This document shows positions 1 to 8,159 of a stretch of DNA of 64,000 nucleotides, one piece after another. The notes beneath the pieces are model-generated. The model worked only from the letters and a program-made list of their open reading frames with translations, did not search any database and was not told the DNA's origin. The stretch covers positions 1,860,001 through 1,924,000 of the forward strand of contig OY781921.1 of assembly GCA_963677245.1 (NCBI GenBank). Reading direction: 5' to 3'. The position numbers and the translations under genes are program-made. Position 1 is the stretch's first letter, and every line of letters begins with the position of its first letter. The stretch is from Saccharicrinis sp963677245 (GTDB taxonomy: Bacteria > Bacteroidota > Bacteroidia > Bacteroidales > Marinilabiliaceae).

Positions 1-204
1 CATTTTAAGATGATTTCGCAATAAAACATATAGCAAGAATGCAGTAGTTCCAACATAAAACCAACCTTTATAGGTTTGAAGTGTACTTAAGGTATTAATA
101 TCTGAAATAAGTGCTTTTAAAATTTGATCTGAAAACAAAATCCACAAAAAGCCTAAAATTAAATAGGCCAGCACTACTTTAAATTCAAACTTAACAATTC
201 TCAT
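1..204 (-). CDS. Membrane sensor histidine kinase, N-terminal fragment (runs off window)
   Basis: The minus-strand frame is open from an ATG at 204 to the window edge (68 codons). It reads as a short cytoplasmic start, a hydrophobic helix (about residues 10-25) containing LWILFSD, a 20-residue loop with TYKGWFYV, then a second helix ending LLYVLLRN. This two-helix hairpin is typical of the N-terminus of Bacteroidota PAS-containing sensor histidine kinases, with PAS and kinase domains expected beyond the edge. No catalytic domain is visible, so the kinase call rests on the N-terminal pattern only. The gene is divergent from the small PAS-like gene at 387, across 180 bp. Confidence 0.55.
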   Translation of the reverse strand, partial: MRIVKFEFKVVLAYLILGFLWILFSDQILKALISDINTLSTLQTYKGWFYVGTTAFLLYVLLRNHLKM

Positions 205-386
205 AACAGTCTGGTTTTTAAATACGTTCTTTCAATTTAATGATTAAACAAATAAAAATCAACCACTTTTATACAGGAAGTTGTAATTGATAAATAAAAG
301 ACTGAAAGATACTTAGCTCTAATTATGGACATTCAATGATTAATTAGTTAAATTGTAATACAGTATATAACCAATACCACTTTACA

Positions 387-854
387 ATGATACATTCAAT
401 TGCTTCAACAAATGTTTCTTTTAATTTTTTAAAAGGATCTCCCGATTTTTTAAATATTATCCTAAACAATATTAATAGTTGTGTTTTACTACTCAACAAC
501 AAAATGGAGTTAATTGCATTTAATAATGCCATAAACACTCTTTTCCCAAGAACAATAAATTCTGATATTAAATATGTAAGATGTGGTGAGGCCATAGGTT
601 GCGCTTACCAGGTAGAACAACAAAAGGATTGTGGAAAGACTACTAAATGCAGAGATTGCGAACTCAGAGTAAGTGCTTTATCATCCTACATGGATAATAA
701 GGTTACACAATTTAGAACCATAGTTCGCCCATTTTATAACAATAAAAATGAAAAGATAAATAAGATGTTTCAATATTCCACCAGACTGTTTCCTTTTGAG
801 CAAGAACGATACATTATCATGTTGGTTGAAAACCTACCTTATAACGAGCAATAA
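387..854 (+). CDS. Small stand-alone PAS-like protein with a five-cysteine cluster
   Basis: A 155-residue soluble protein. Residues 20-55 (IILNNINSCVLLLNNKMEL...FNNA) look like the start of a PAS fold. A cysteine set follows: C66, C72, C82, C88 and C91 in the pattern CGxxxGC...CGxxxxCxxC. This cluster is known in PAS-type sensory domains, where it may bind metal or respond to redox state. There is no kinase, cyclase or DNA-binding output domain, so it may be a partner or a regulator acting in trans. It lies divergently from a membrane kinase gene, which suggests they could work together. The start ATG at 387 is the first in frame. Confidence 0.6.
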   Translation: MIHSIASTNVSFNFLKGSPDFLNIILNNINSCVLLLNNKMELIAFNNAINTLFPRTINSDIKYVRCGEAIGCAYQVEQQKDCGKTTKCRDCELRVSALSSYMDNKVTQFRTIVRPFYNNKNEKINKMFQYSTRLFPFEQERYIIMLVENLPYNEQ

Positions 855-989
855 TAATAGGTAAACTTAATTCTATTTTTAAATTAAATATTGTTGAACG
901 ACTATTTCCTCTCGCTCATCGATAAAAGTGGCATAGAAAATTAAAAAAGTAAATATTTGAATCATGAATATTTACTTAATTTATATGCT

Positions 990-1682
990 ATGAAAACAAC
1001 ATTATTTTCAAAACAGGATAAGTTTAAATTCTCGCTAAGAAGCAAACTATTCGTAATCATTGCTTTTATCTCTCTTGCCTTATTAACTAAGTGCACCGTA
1101 ATTTCATTCTATCCTTTGTATACTGATGACGAGTTAATACGCGACGACAGAATCATTGGCAAATGGATGTCGCGATTAGAGCGAGAAGAGGTTTCTAAGG
1201 ACTCCATCGTTTGGGAAATATCTTTCCTTGAAACAAAACAAAGTGAAAATTCAAAAAATATTTTTAGATCTGGAACCCAAAACCAATTCACTCATAGCCT
1301 TAAACTATATCCATATAGTAATGCTAAAGACGCTATAATTTTCGACCTTCATATCGTGAAACTGGAAAACAAGTTATACTTTGATTTTTTATTAGAGGAG
1401 TACAATAATGACAATTTATTTACTGCCATGCATTTAATGCCCATTCATACCTTTGCCCGTATTGAAGTAGGTGAACAAATTACTGTAAAATGGTTTAATG
1501 GTGAAGTTCTAGAAGATTTACTTAAAAACAATAAAATAAGAATTAGACACGAAAGAAGAAAAGATGATGTATTCTTATTGACGGCCAAACCCAAAGAACT
1601 TCAAAAGTTTATTATTAAATACGAAGAACAAAACGAAGCTTTCTTGGATGATTTAAGTTTTATTTTAACTCCTCATTCATAA
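990..1682 (+). CDS. Putative lipoprotein of unknown function, first gene of a LytS/LytTR operon
   Basis: The ATG at 990 gives 230 residues; an in-frame TTG at 957 would add 11 residues without improving the signal sequence. The N-terminus is basic, followed by a hydrophobic stretch (FVIIAFISLALLTKC) that could be a membrane anchor or a weak lipobox ending in Cys. The mature part starts YPLYTDDELIRDDRIIGKW, which suggests a small beta-rich envelope protein. I do not recognise a named domain. It ends 1 nt before the kinase ATG, so the two are almost certainly cotranscribed and translationally coupled. A role in presenting or gating the signal for the kinase is inference. Confidence 0.65.
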   Translation: MKTTLFSKQDKFKFSLRSKLFVIIAFISLALLTKCTVISFYPLYTDDELIRDDRIIGKWMSRLEREEVSKDSIVWEISFLETKQSENSKNIFRSGTQNQFTHSLKLYPYSNAKDAIIFDLHIVKLENKLYFDFLLEEYNNDNLFTAMHLMPIHTFARIEVGEQITVKWFNGEVLEDLLKNNKIRIRHERRKDDVFLLTAKPKELQKFIIKYEEQNEAFLDDLSFILTPHS

Positions 1683-1683
1683 A

Positions 1684-2718
1684 ATGTGCCAGAATACAAT
1701 AAAAAACCCATTAAGCAGGGTGTTATTTCACACCCTGTTTTGGATAATTTCTGTTGTACTTAATGCTTTTGTTTTTAAGTACTCGTCTCAAATTAGCTCT
1801 CTTGATTTTTATTATGCTCTTTTATCTCACTTAAGCATTCTTTTGGGCACATACTTTAATTATGCTATTTTAATTCCGCTCTTTTTTAAAGAAAAAAGAT
1901 ATATTAAATACAGTATATCTGTGGTTTTTTTGAGTCTAACGTTGACTCTCTTCTACGGTTTCACCTTCAATACATTGTCCGATATTATTTTGCCAGATTT
2001 TTATTTTGTTTCTCAGTTTAATACTGCAGAAGCATTTATTTATGTATCTGTCTATTTATCATTCACTACCTTATTAACACTTTCTGAATCGTGGTTTGAG
2101 CTACAGGATAAAAACAAACAGTTACTATTAATTGAAAAAGAAAATATTGACAGTCAGCTTAAAGCATTAAAATCACAAATTAACCCACACTTTTTATTTA
2201 ACAGTTTGAATTTGATTTATGCAGAAGCTTTAAAAAAAACAGAATTGGTTCCTGATTTTATTATCAGGCTATCTGAAAATTTACGTTATGTAATTTACAA
2301 ATCCAATCACGACACCATTAAACTGAGTGAAGAAATTGACCTAATAGAGAATTATTTGACGCTACTTAAACAAAGGTCGGAGAGAAATAGTAAAATAAAC
2401 TTTGAATATCAATTTGATGTAGATCACAACATAGCTCCCATGCTATTTTTACCTTTAATAGAAAATAGTTTTAAACATGGAATAAAAGGCAATACGAACA
2501 ACACATTTTTGCAGATTAATTTAAAATCAAATATTAAAGAAACTCAATTTTATATTGCCAACAATCAAGTTTCCAATAACAAGAATCATCAAAAAGACTC
2601 AGGTGTTGGAATTGCCAACATCAAAAAAAGGTTACTACTTTTATACCCAAACCGACATAAAATAGAAATCAACGACCTTGAAGATACATTTGAAGTAAGC
2701 ATAACCATTCAACATTAA
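1684..2718 (+). CDS. LytS/YehU-type sensor histidine kinase
   Basis: A 344-residue integral membrane kinase. Four hydrophobic helices occupy about residues 12-135, followed by a short coiled linker (QDKNKQLLLIEKENIDSQLK). The His_kinase family box LKSQINPHFLFNSLN has the phosphoacceptor His169. The ATPase N-box LPLIENSFKHG is near residue 260, and a G-rich loop (SGVGIANIKKRL) follows. This architecture is that of Bacteroidota LytS-like kinases that phosphorylate LytTR regulators, and a LytTR gene follows after 11 nt. It starts at the ATG directly after the stop of the lipoprotein gene. No extracellular sensor domain is present, so the signal is probably membrane-borne or supplied by the lipoprotein. 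Confidence 0.9.
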   Translation: MCQNTIKNPLSRVLFHTLFWIISVVLNAFVFKYSSQISSLDFYYALLSHLSILLGTYFNYAILIPLFFKEKRYIKYSISVVFLSLTLTLFYGFTFNTLSDIILPDFYFVSQFNTAEAFIYVSVYLSFTTLLTLSESWFELQDKNKQLLLIEKENIDSQLKALKSQINPHFLFNSLNLIYAEALKKTELVPDFIIRLSENLRYVIYKSNHDTIKLSEEIDLIENYLTLLKQRSERNSKINFEYQFDVDHNIAPMLFLPLIENSFKHGIKGNTNNTFLQINLKSNIKETQFYIANNQVSNNKNHQKDSGVGIANIKKRLLLLYPNRHKIEINDLEDTFEVSITIQH

Positions 2719-2729
2719 AAAAATACGCT

Positions 2730-3392
2730 TTGATAAATTGCCTGATCATAGATGACGAACCCGCAGCAAGAGAAATTCTTGAAAACTATATTGAACATGT
2801 AGAACAACTTGTTTGTGTACAATCATGCATTAATGTTCCTGAAGCTGCCTCGGCTTTAAAAAACAATAAAATAGACCTTATTTTTCTGGACATAAACATG
2901 CCGGTTATCAATGGCTTAGAATTTTACAAATCGCTAATTAATCCACCGCTGGTAGTTTTTACTACAGCCTACCCTGAATATGCTATTGAAGGATTTGAAG
3001 TAAATGCCATCGATTATCTGTTAAAACCCATTGCTTTTGATCGTTTTACAAAAGCTGTAGATAAAGTGCTTAAAATACTTCCTTCTCATTTGAATTATAT
3101 TATGCTCAAAGCCGATAAAAAGATTTATCGCATGCTAATTAAAGATATCATACGGCTTGAATCGATGGGGGATTATGTAAAAGTTTTTACAAATGATGAC
3201 TCTATTCTTGTGCATGATACTCTTCAAAATTTGAATAATAAACTACCTGAACAAAGCTTTATTCAAACACACAGAAGTCATATAATAAATATGGATAAAA
3301 TTGAGAGTACCGAAGGAAATATGATTCATTTAAATGGCTGTAACATACCTATTGGAAATACATTTAAAACTTGTGTATTTAACAAGGCATAG
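2730..3392 (+). CDS. LytTR-family response regulator (TTG start)
   Basis: 220 residues. The receiver domain (1-120) has the acidic pair DDE at 8-10, the phosphoacceptor D54 in LIFLDINMP, a Thr in FTTAY and the conserved Lys in YLLKPI. A LytTR DNA-binding domain follows (about 125-215), with RLESMGDYVKV and THRSHIINMD motifs. The only start that keeps the canonical INCLIIDDE beginning is TTG at 2730, because the upstream kinase stop is in frame just before it. It forms a three-gene operon with the lipoprotein and kinase. It probably binds direct repeats upstream of a few targets, which are not identifiable here. Confidence 0.9.
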   Translation: MINCLIIDDEPAAREILENYIEHVEQLVCVQSCINVPEAASALKNNKIDLIFLDINMPVINGLEFYKSLINPPLVVFTTAYPEYAIEGFEVNAIDYLLKPIAFDRFTKAVDKVLKILPSHLNYIMLKADKKIYRMLIKDIIRLESMGDYVKVFTNDDSILVHDTLQNLNNKLPEQSFIQTHRSHIINMDKIESTEGNMIHLNGCNIPIGNTFKTCVFNKA

Positions 3393-3450
3393 TCGTAAGA
3401 AGCATATCGCTTTGATATAAAATACATTGTGTCTATATTTAGGAAACAAC

Positions 3451-3498
3451 AAACCCCGAAACTGGGCACTTTTGCCCAAAAACGGGGTTTTTCATTTT
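3451..3498 (+). terminator. Strong compound hairpin between the LytTR operon and the transposase
   Basis: The outer arms AAACCCCG (3451-3458) and CGGGGTTT (3483-3490) pair perfectly. Inside them TGGGCA (3463-3468) and TGCCCA (3473-3478) form a second perfect stem with a CTTT loop. A T-rich run follows (3488-3498). It fits a rho-independent terminator for the two-component operon. It also lies only 16 nt before the transposase start, so it could be an IS-borne hairpin that blocks read-through transcription into the transposase. Confidence 0.65.
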
Positions 3499-3505
3499 TC
3501 TAATA

Positions 3506-4873
3506 GTGATAAAGTTACAAAGTATTCCACATTTTCAGGCATCCTTGCCACTGTTTTCTATTGAAGATAATTTTAACTTGCTCTACGACCAGTTTCTCGA
3601 CACCGATTTGGGCAAGATTTTTATAGCTATTCCGTGGGAAGAGCTGATACGCTCCTTTAAACTGAATGAAAGCAAGAAAGGCCCAAACTGTATATTTTCT
3701 CCGCAAGGTAAGTTGGCACTGATGGTTCTAAAACATTACGCAGGCTGTTCGGACAAAAAACTGATAGAACAGTTCAACGCCAATATCCATTACCAATTTT
3801 TCTGTAGCACAGTACTGGGGCTTGGGCAGCACATCAGTAACTATAAAATTGTGAGCCAGATACGCTGTGAGCTGTCCGGAAAGCTGAACATCAAGGATGC
3901 GCAGGGCGTACTTGCATCCCATTGGCTCCCTCACATGGAGGAGCTCGAACAGATATTGACGGATGCCACCTGTTACGAAAGTTCGGTTAGATTCCCCACC
4001 AACCAGAAACTGTTGTGGGAATCGGTAGATTGGGCATACGGGCAGCTTAAATTGATATGCAAATATAGCGGCATAAAACTACCCAGAACAAAGTATCTCA
4101 AATGGAAAGAGCGGTACTGGAGCTACAGCCGAAAACGCAGAAAACCCTCGAAAGAAAAGAACGCATTAACCCGAGGATTGCTCAAGCTGCTGCACAAAAT
4201 TCTTAATGAATTGGATGATATCGAAAAACAAAACAGGATAGAAATGCCCGGCAAATATTGGGACAAGAAACAAATAGTGAGAAAAGTGTTCCTGCAGCAA
4301 CAGTACCACTTCGATACCGGCGAAAAAATAAAAGACCGCATAGTGAGCCTTTCGAAAAGTTATATACGTCCCATTGTCAGAGGAAAGGAAATCAAAAAAG
4401 TTGAGTTTGGAGTCAAGCTCAATAAGCTTCAGATTAACGGCATAAGCTTTATCGAACACCTTGATTTCAATGCTTTCAACGAAGGCACCCGTTTCCAATC
4501 CACCGTGTTCTATGCTCAGCTGCTCACCAAAACTAAGACTAGGCTTGCCGGTGCAGATGCCATTTATGCCACCAACAAAAACAGGAGCTTCGCCACGCAA
4601 AACAACATCAGAACCGATTTTGCCAGAAAAGGAAGACCTGGAAAATACGAGTCCGAACGTAAACAAATCGCAAAATTGATCAAGAAAGAACGGGCCACAA
4701 GGTTAGAAGGAAGCTTTGGAAAAGACAAACAACATTATCTCTTAAATCGCGTAGGAGCACGAACCAAGGACAACGAGATACTATGGGTCTTTATGGGTAT
4801 ACACACAGGCAACGCTCTGGAAATAGGAAGGCGAATGCATCGCGCCAAACAAAATGCTGCCTGTGCTGCCTGA
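3506..4873 (+). CDS. Transposase, IS5/IS1182-like, DUF772 N-terminal domain
   Basis: 455 residues, apparently intact. The N-terminal third contains the DUF772-type segment (LALMVLKHYAGCSDKKLIEQ, residues 70-89) found in IS5 and IS1182 transposases. The probable DDE catalytic residues are D153 (TDATCYES), D351 (AGADAIYA) and E401 (LEGSFGKDKQHY), with the usual long insertion between the first two. The last residues lie in a small Ala/Cys tail. The start is a GTG at 3506, giving the family-typical beginning MIKLQSIPHF. No frameshift or internal stop is seen, so it may still be active. Confidence 0.9.
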   Translation: MIKLQSIPHFQASLPLFSIEDNFNLLYDQFLDTDLGKIFIAIPWEELIRSFKLNESKKGPNCIFSPQGKLALMVLKHYAGCSDKKLIEQFNANIHYQFFCSTVLGLGQHISNYKIVSQIRCELSGKLNIKDAQGVLASHWLPHMEELEQILTDATCYESSVRFPTNQKLLWESVDWAYGQLKLICKYSGIKLPRTKYLKWKERYWSYSRKRRKPSKEKNALTRGLLKLLHKILNELDDIEKQNRIEMPGKYWDKKQIVRKVFLQQQYHFDTGEKIKDRIVSLSKSYIRPIVRGKEIKKVEFGVKLNKLQINGISFIEHLDFNAFNEGTRFQSTVFYAQLLTKTKTRLAGADAIYATNKNRSFATQNNIRTDFARKGRPGKYESERKQIAKLIKKERATRLEGSFGKDKQHYLLNRVGARTKDNEILWVFMGIHTGNALEIGRRMHRAKQNAACAA

Positions 4874-4991
4874 TGTTATTTTAAGATATGTTTGAAATGT
4901 TTCCGGCTCCCCAAATGGGAATCGTATGCCCAAAAATGCGCAAAATTAAGGTTTATGGCTTTGAGGAAACCAGTCATATAAGTTATGTAAA

Positions 4992-5022
4992 CAAAAAGAG
5001 TCGGCATTTTAAACACCGACCC
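4992..5022 (-). terminator. Rho-independent terminator after the type IX secretion operon
   Basis: On the minus strand GGGTCGG pairs with CCGACTC (plus-strand arms 4998-5004 and 5016-5022, with one G-U pair), followed by a run of T (plus-strand A run 4993-4997). It lies 55 bp past the stop of the last PorP/SprF gene. Confidence 0.6.
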
Positions 5023-5076
5023 TTAATATTTATTGCTTTTTATCTTACTTCTGAATCTGCCTAACAAATTAGGTCT

Positions 5077-6036
5077 TTAAAAATGTCTCATGGAGCGAAT
5101 ACCCTCTGGTTCTTTTTTCTTTTTACGGAAGGTTCTTTTCTTGTTTTTCCTAACAAATTTAAAATTCTCGTAATTGATGGATATTTCATGACTTGGTCTT
5201 CCAATTCCATTTTGACTACTTCCAATATCATAGGCATATCCAACGCCTATATTTTTATTTAACCATAAACTTGTCATTAAAACTAAAGACTCCTCCAACC
5301 TATAGGAAAAACCAACAGCAATACGCGTCTTATATTCAAAAACAGTACTAATATCCGTAAGTGTTTCCATATTGCTCACAGCCCTTAATAGCACAGAGGG
5401 TTTTATCGTAAGAACTTCTTCTATCTGAAAATCGTACCCTCCCATTAAATATACATGCCTCATAAGTGCAGGCATTGTTATTTCCTTTGATGATTGAGTA
5501 TGCAAAATATGCGGAAAGGATAAGCCCACATAAAACTTAGGGCCATACAACCAACCTCCGAATCCAACATCCAAGGCTGTTTGATTCATATTATCTCCCT
5601 GAAACAACGGATCGGTTTCATTTACCACATTAATTTGATTCATTTTTAACATTTGGTGAACCACACCGCCACTCATACCCAAGGACAAATACGCTCTTTT
5701 ATTTAGTTTAAGAAGATGTGCAAATACAAAATTAGCACTGCTATATTGTACAGGTCCCATTTGATAAACAAATGCATTACCACCCAAAGCATTTAAAGTT
5801 TTATTCACCGGAGCATGAATACTCAATTGGTATGCTTCCGGGCTACCTTCTATGCCAATCCATTGTTTTTTAGTATTTACACTCGCATAAATTGTATTTC
5901 GAACACCTGCAAATGCAGGATTAAAACTTAACTGGTTATTCATATATTGAGAAACAGATGGATCCCATTGACCTGTTGCTGTATAAACAGTGCTTCCAAA
6001 AATAAATAATATGAATATCCAGATCCGAATTCTCAT
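5077..6036 (-). CDS. PorP/SprF family type IX secretion membrane protein
   Basis: 319 residues with a signal peptide (about 1-22, ending TATGQ). The PorP/SprF hallmark follows: QWDPSVSQYMNNQLSFNPAF. The remainder alternates short amphipathic beta strands (VSFSYRLEES, NIGVGYAYDIG), consistent with an outer-membrane beta barrel. The C-terminus is unusually basic (RKNKKRTFRKKKKEPEG). PorP/SprF proteins are thought to assist type IX secretion or surface attachment of type B cargo. It follows the cargo gene by 8 bp, the normal cargo-then-PorP order. Which cargo it serves is inferred from that adjacency. Confidence 0.9.
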   Translation of the reverse strand: MRIRIWIFILFIFGSTVYTATGQWDPSVSQYMNNQLSFNPAFAGVRNTIYASVNTKKQWIGIEGSPEAYQLSIHAPVNKTLNALGGNAFVYQMGPVQYSSANFVFAHLLKLNKRAYLSLGMSGGVVHQMLKMNQINVVNETDPLFQGDNMNQTALDVGFGGWLYGPKFYVGLSFPHILHTQSSKEITMPALMRHVYLMGGYDFQIEEVLTIKPSVLLRAVSNMETLTDISTVFEYKTRIAVGFSYRLEESLVLMTSLWLNKNIGVGYAYDIGSSQNGIGRPSHEISINYENFKFVRKNKKRTFRKKKKEPEGIRSMRHF

Positions 6037-6044
6037 TAATACAC

Positions 6045-6983
6045 TTATTTATTGAGATAAATATATCCCGTATAAGTTTCTCTAAAATCAGGCACTTCAA
6101 ATTGGTAATAATACGTTCCTACATCTAAAGTTTTTCCCTTATACATTCCGGCATTTCCAATTCCGTCCCAATTGTTTTTATAATTATCACTCTCAAAAAC
6201 CAGCGCTCCCCAAGCTGTAAATATTTTAAGTTTTACTAAGGATACATTTTTAAACTGTGGCACAAAAAAAACATCATTAATACCATCTTGATTCGGAGAA
6301 AAACCATTGGGGATAAAAAGTTCAGTTTCTTCAGAATTTAATAATTCAATCTGCAACCAGGCTTCTGAACAATCATTTTCAGCATCACAAATTGTATAAC
6401 CTATAGAGTCTCTACCATATTGGCCACGGTTAGGTGAATAAATAATGGCACTATCTCCCGACAAACTATACCTGCCTAATGCCGGACTCCAAATTACATC
6501 AAGACTCAAAGGGTAATTTAGAATTCCCGTATCATTTTGGGTAACATTAATGAATTTTTCGGGTGTCCAAAAAAGCGTTATACTATCATTTAATGCACCT
6601 GGCTTATAATCGAAATACACCACTTCAATGGCTACCTCAGCTATTCCGCAACTACCATCTTTATTACAGACTTCATATTTAAATACATCCTCACCCTCAA
6701 AATTCAATTCCGGCATATAAGTTATTGTATAATCATCATTAACAAATGTGCTTCCATGATTAGGAGCATCTACAATTTGCATAGATGAAATGCCTGAATT
6801 TAACCCGTAATCGTTATCGAGAACATTAAGAACCTCCGGTCTGTTTAGAAAAACCAATCCAAAGTCACTATTTGGAGTAACCTCATCACCAATAAAAACA
6901 GGAGCAGCAAAAGAGTTAAATGCGATAAAATATAATATTCCGAAAAGCAAAGTATGTATGATTCCTGCTTTGAAAAAACTCAT
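6045..6983 (-). CDS. Type IX secretion type B cargo (gliding-motility C-terminal domain) with Ig-like repeats
   Basis: 312 residues. A signal peptide (about 1-26) precedes two cadherin/Big_9-like repeats (about 30-125 and 130-215), containing LNVLDNDYG and a DAENDCS loop. The last 90 residues form the CHU_C/type B sorting domain: FIPNGFSPNQDGINDVF, then IFTAWGALVFES, NNWDG and GTYYYQF. This domain sends proteins through the type IX system to the surface. It is short for this class, so it may be a stalk or shaft component. It is paired with the PorP/SprF gene at 5077. A near-consensus promoter sits 42 bp upstream, so it may also be transcribed apart from the genes before it. Confidence 0.85.
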   Translation of the reverse strand: MSFFKAGIIHTLLFGILYFIAFNSFAAPVFIGDEVTPNSDFGLVFLNRPEVLNVLDNDYGLNSGISSMQIVDAPNHGSTFVNDDYTITYMPELNFEGEDVFKYEVCNKDGSCGIAEVAIEVVYFDYKPGALNDSITLFWTPEKFINVTQNDTGILNYPLSLDVIWSPALGRYSLSGDSAIIYSPNRGQYGRDSIGYTICDAENDCSEAWLQIELLNSEETELFIPNGFSPNQDGINDVFFVPQFKNVSLVKLKIFTAWGALVFESDNYKNNWDGIGNAGMYKGKTLDVGTYYYQFEVPDFRETYTGYIYLNK

Positions 6984-7024
6984 TTTGGTTGAAGTGTATC
7001 TGTCGTTGTGTTGTAATATGCTTA

Positions 7025-7032
7025 CAAATGTA
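7025..7032 (-). promoter_or_regulatory. Candidate -7 promoter box before the 312-residue cargo gene
   Basis: The minus strand reads TACATTTG, an exact match to the Bacteroidota TAnnTTTG box, 42 bp before the ATG at 6983. No clear TTTG was found at the expected -33 distance, so the call is tentative. Confidence 0.35.
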
Positions 7033-7112
7033 CAATTTTGATTTATTTGAGAAAGCTTTTTAGATTTTATTAGCCCATCTCTTTAAAAGAATACCGCTTG
7101 CAAACAAATAAT

Positions 7113-8138
7113 CTATCTCCTTCTTCTTCCATTTTTTACTTGTCCTGCATAACCTTCGTACATCACATCCATAAACTTACATGGGATAGCTCCCTTTTTG
7201 CTGCTTCTGCATTGTATACGATAACCCAAAACCAGTTGAAAAGCATTGCCATAGAATGATTGTGTTCCGGAAAGTCCCTGATTATACTCAAGCCCCATTG
7301 ATACAGGACCGTAGTTTATACCGGCTGTAGTTCCCAATGTTAAATCCCTTCCTAATTGCTGATCTGTTGATCTTCGGTAGGCAATTACACCCCAAAATGA
7401 TATTTGATCATTAAAGGTTGGTATTTTAAGCTTCATATTGATATCAAAACGAGTATCTGCCAAATTGTTTCTACGATACATTATCTCCGGGAAAAGAAAT
7501 ATATCCCGACCTGGAAATTTTAATGAAGTACCCACATGCAAATGCATATCAACAGGTAAATTCGTTTCTTCCAATCCTTCATACAACGGATTATTTTGAG
7601 GCAAAATATTGGTAAAAGACATACCAACATGGTGATGGTTATAATTTAGCATCATTCCCACGTTAGCGTTTAGTCCCCATCCCATTTCTGTTCCTCCGGT
7701 TATAGCCGGATCATATGGATTAACGCCTCCAATAAATGCGCCTTGACTGATTTTGGCTTGCTCAGCATTTAGCGATAAACCAAATGCTAATTGGGATTGA
7801 CTCTTTAATTTATCCATCAATTTTACTTCGTATGAAAAGGATTGCTGCAATCCCAACTGGTTGACATTACCGTTTCTATCATTATAAATAAACGACCCCA
7901 TTCCCAATTTACTATTTAGGCCATGCTGAAAACTAAACACCTGGGTAGAAGGAGCATTATCCATTTCAACCCATTGTGATTGATAATAACCGTTAAAAAC
8001 AGTGCACCTTTTATCTCCTCCGGCTGCAGCCGGATTCATTAAGAATAAATCGTAAACATATAAATTGGTAATATAATACCTTTGTGACTGAGCAAAAGAT
8101 ACAATAGCCAAAAATGCCAGTATAATTAATAGTCTCAT
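7113..8138 (-). CDS. PorP/SprF family type IX secretion membrane protein
   Basis: 341 residues. A signal peptide (about 1-18) is followed by the family motif YDLFLMNPAAAGGD and by QYQSQW-like and FSFQHGLN segments. Many amphipathic strands follow (LNANVGMMLNYNHHHVGMSF, TAGINYGPVSMGLEYNQ), giving a predicted outer-membrane barrel. The C-terminus is basic (KNGRRRR), as in the paralogue at 5077. It lies 21 bp after the giant cargo gene and is probably its dedicated partner. The two PorP/SprF proteins are clearly divergent from each other, so they are not a recent duplication. Confidence 0.9.
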   Translation of the reverse strand: MRLLIILAFLAIVSFAQSQRYYITNLYVYDLFLMNPAAAGGDKRCTVFNGYYQSQWVEMDNAPSTQVFSFQHGLNSKLGMGSFIYNDRNGNVNQLGLQQSFSYEVKLMDKLKSQSQLAFGLSLNAEQAKISQGAFIGGVNPYDPAITGGTEMGWGLNANVGMMLNYNHHHVGMSFTNILPQNNPLYEGLEETNLPVDMHLHVGTSLKFPGRDIFLFPEIMYRRNNLADTRFDINMKLKIPTFNDQISFWGVIAYRRSTDQQLGRDLTLGTTAGINYGPVSMGLEYNQGLSGTQSFYGNAFQLVLGYRIQCRSSKKGAIPCKFMDVMYEGYAGQVKNGRRRR

Positions 8139-8159
8139 TGCGTTGTTGTGTTGTTTTGG

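Larger units (their letters stand above)
3448..4963 (+). mobile_element. IS5/IS1182-like insertion sequence (boundaries tentative)
   Basis: A complete transposase gene is flanked by a 7-bp direct repeat, AGGAAAC, at 3441-3447 and 4964-4970, which would fit a target duplication. Just inside, the left end (from 3450) and the reverse complement of the right end (from 4963) match at 10 of 14 bases, a weak terminal inverted repeat. Further in, 3463-3478 and the reverse complement of 4927-4942 match at 12 of 16. The transposase codons look more G+C-rich than the neighbours, consistent with recent arrival. Exact ends need a comparison with other copies. Confidence 0.55.

Noticed and set aside
4166..4666. 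166-codon frame antisense to the transposase
   Set aside because: A shadow of the transposase reading frame, with a low-complexity, Phe- and Val-rich translation.
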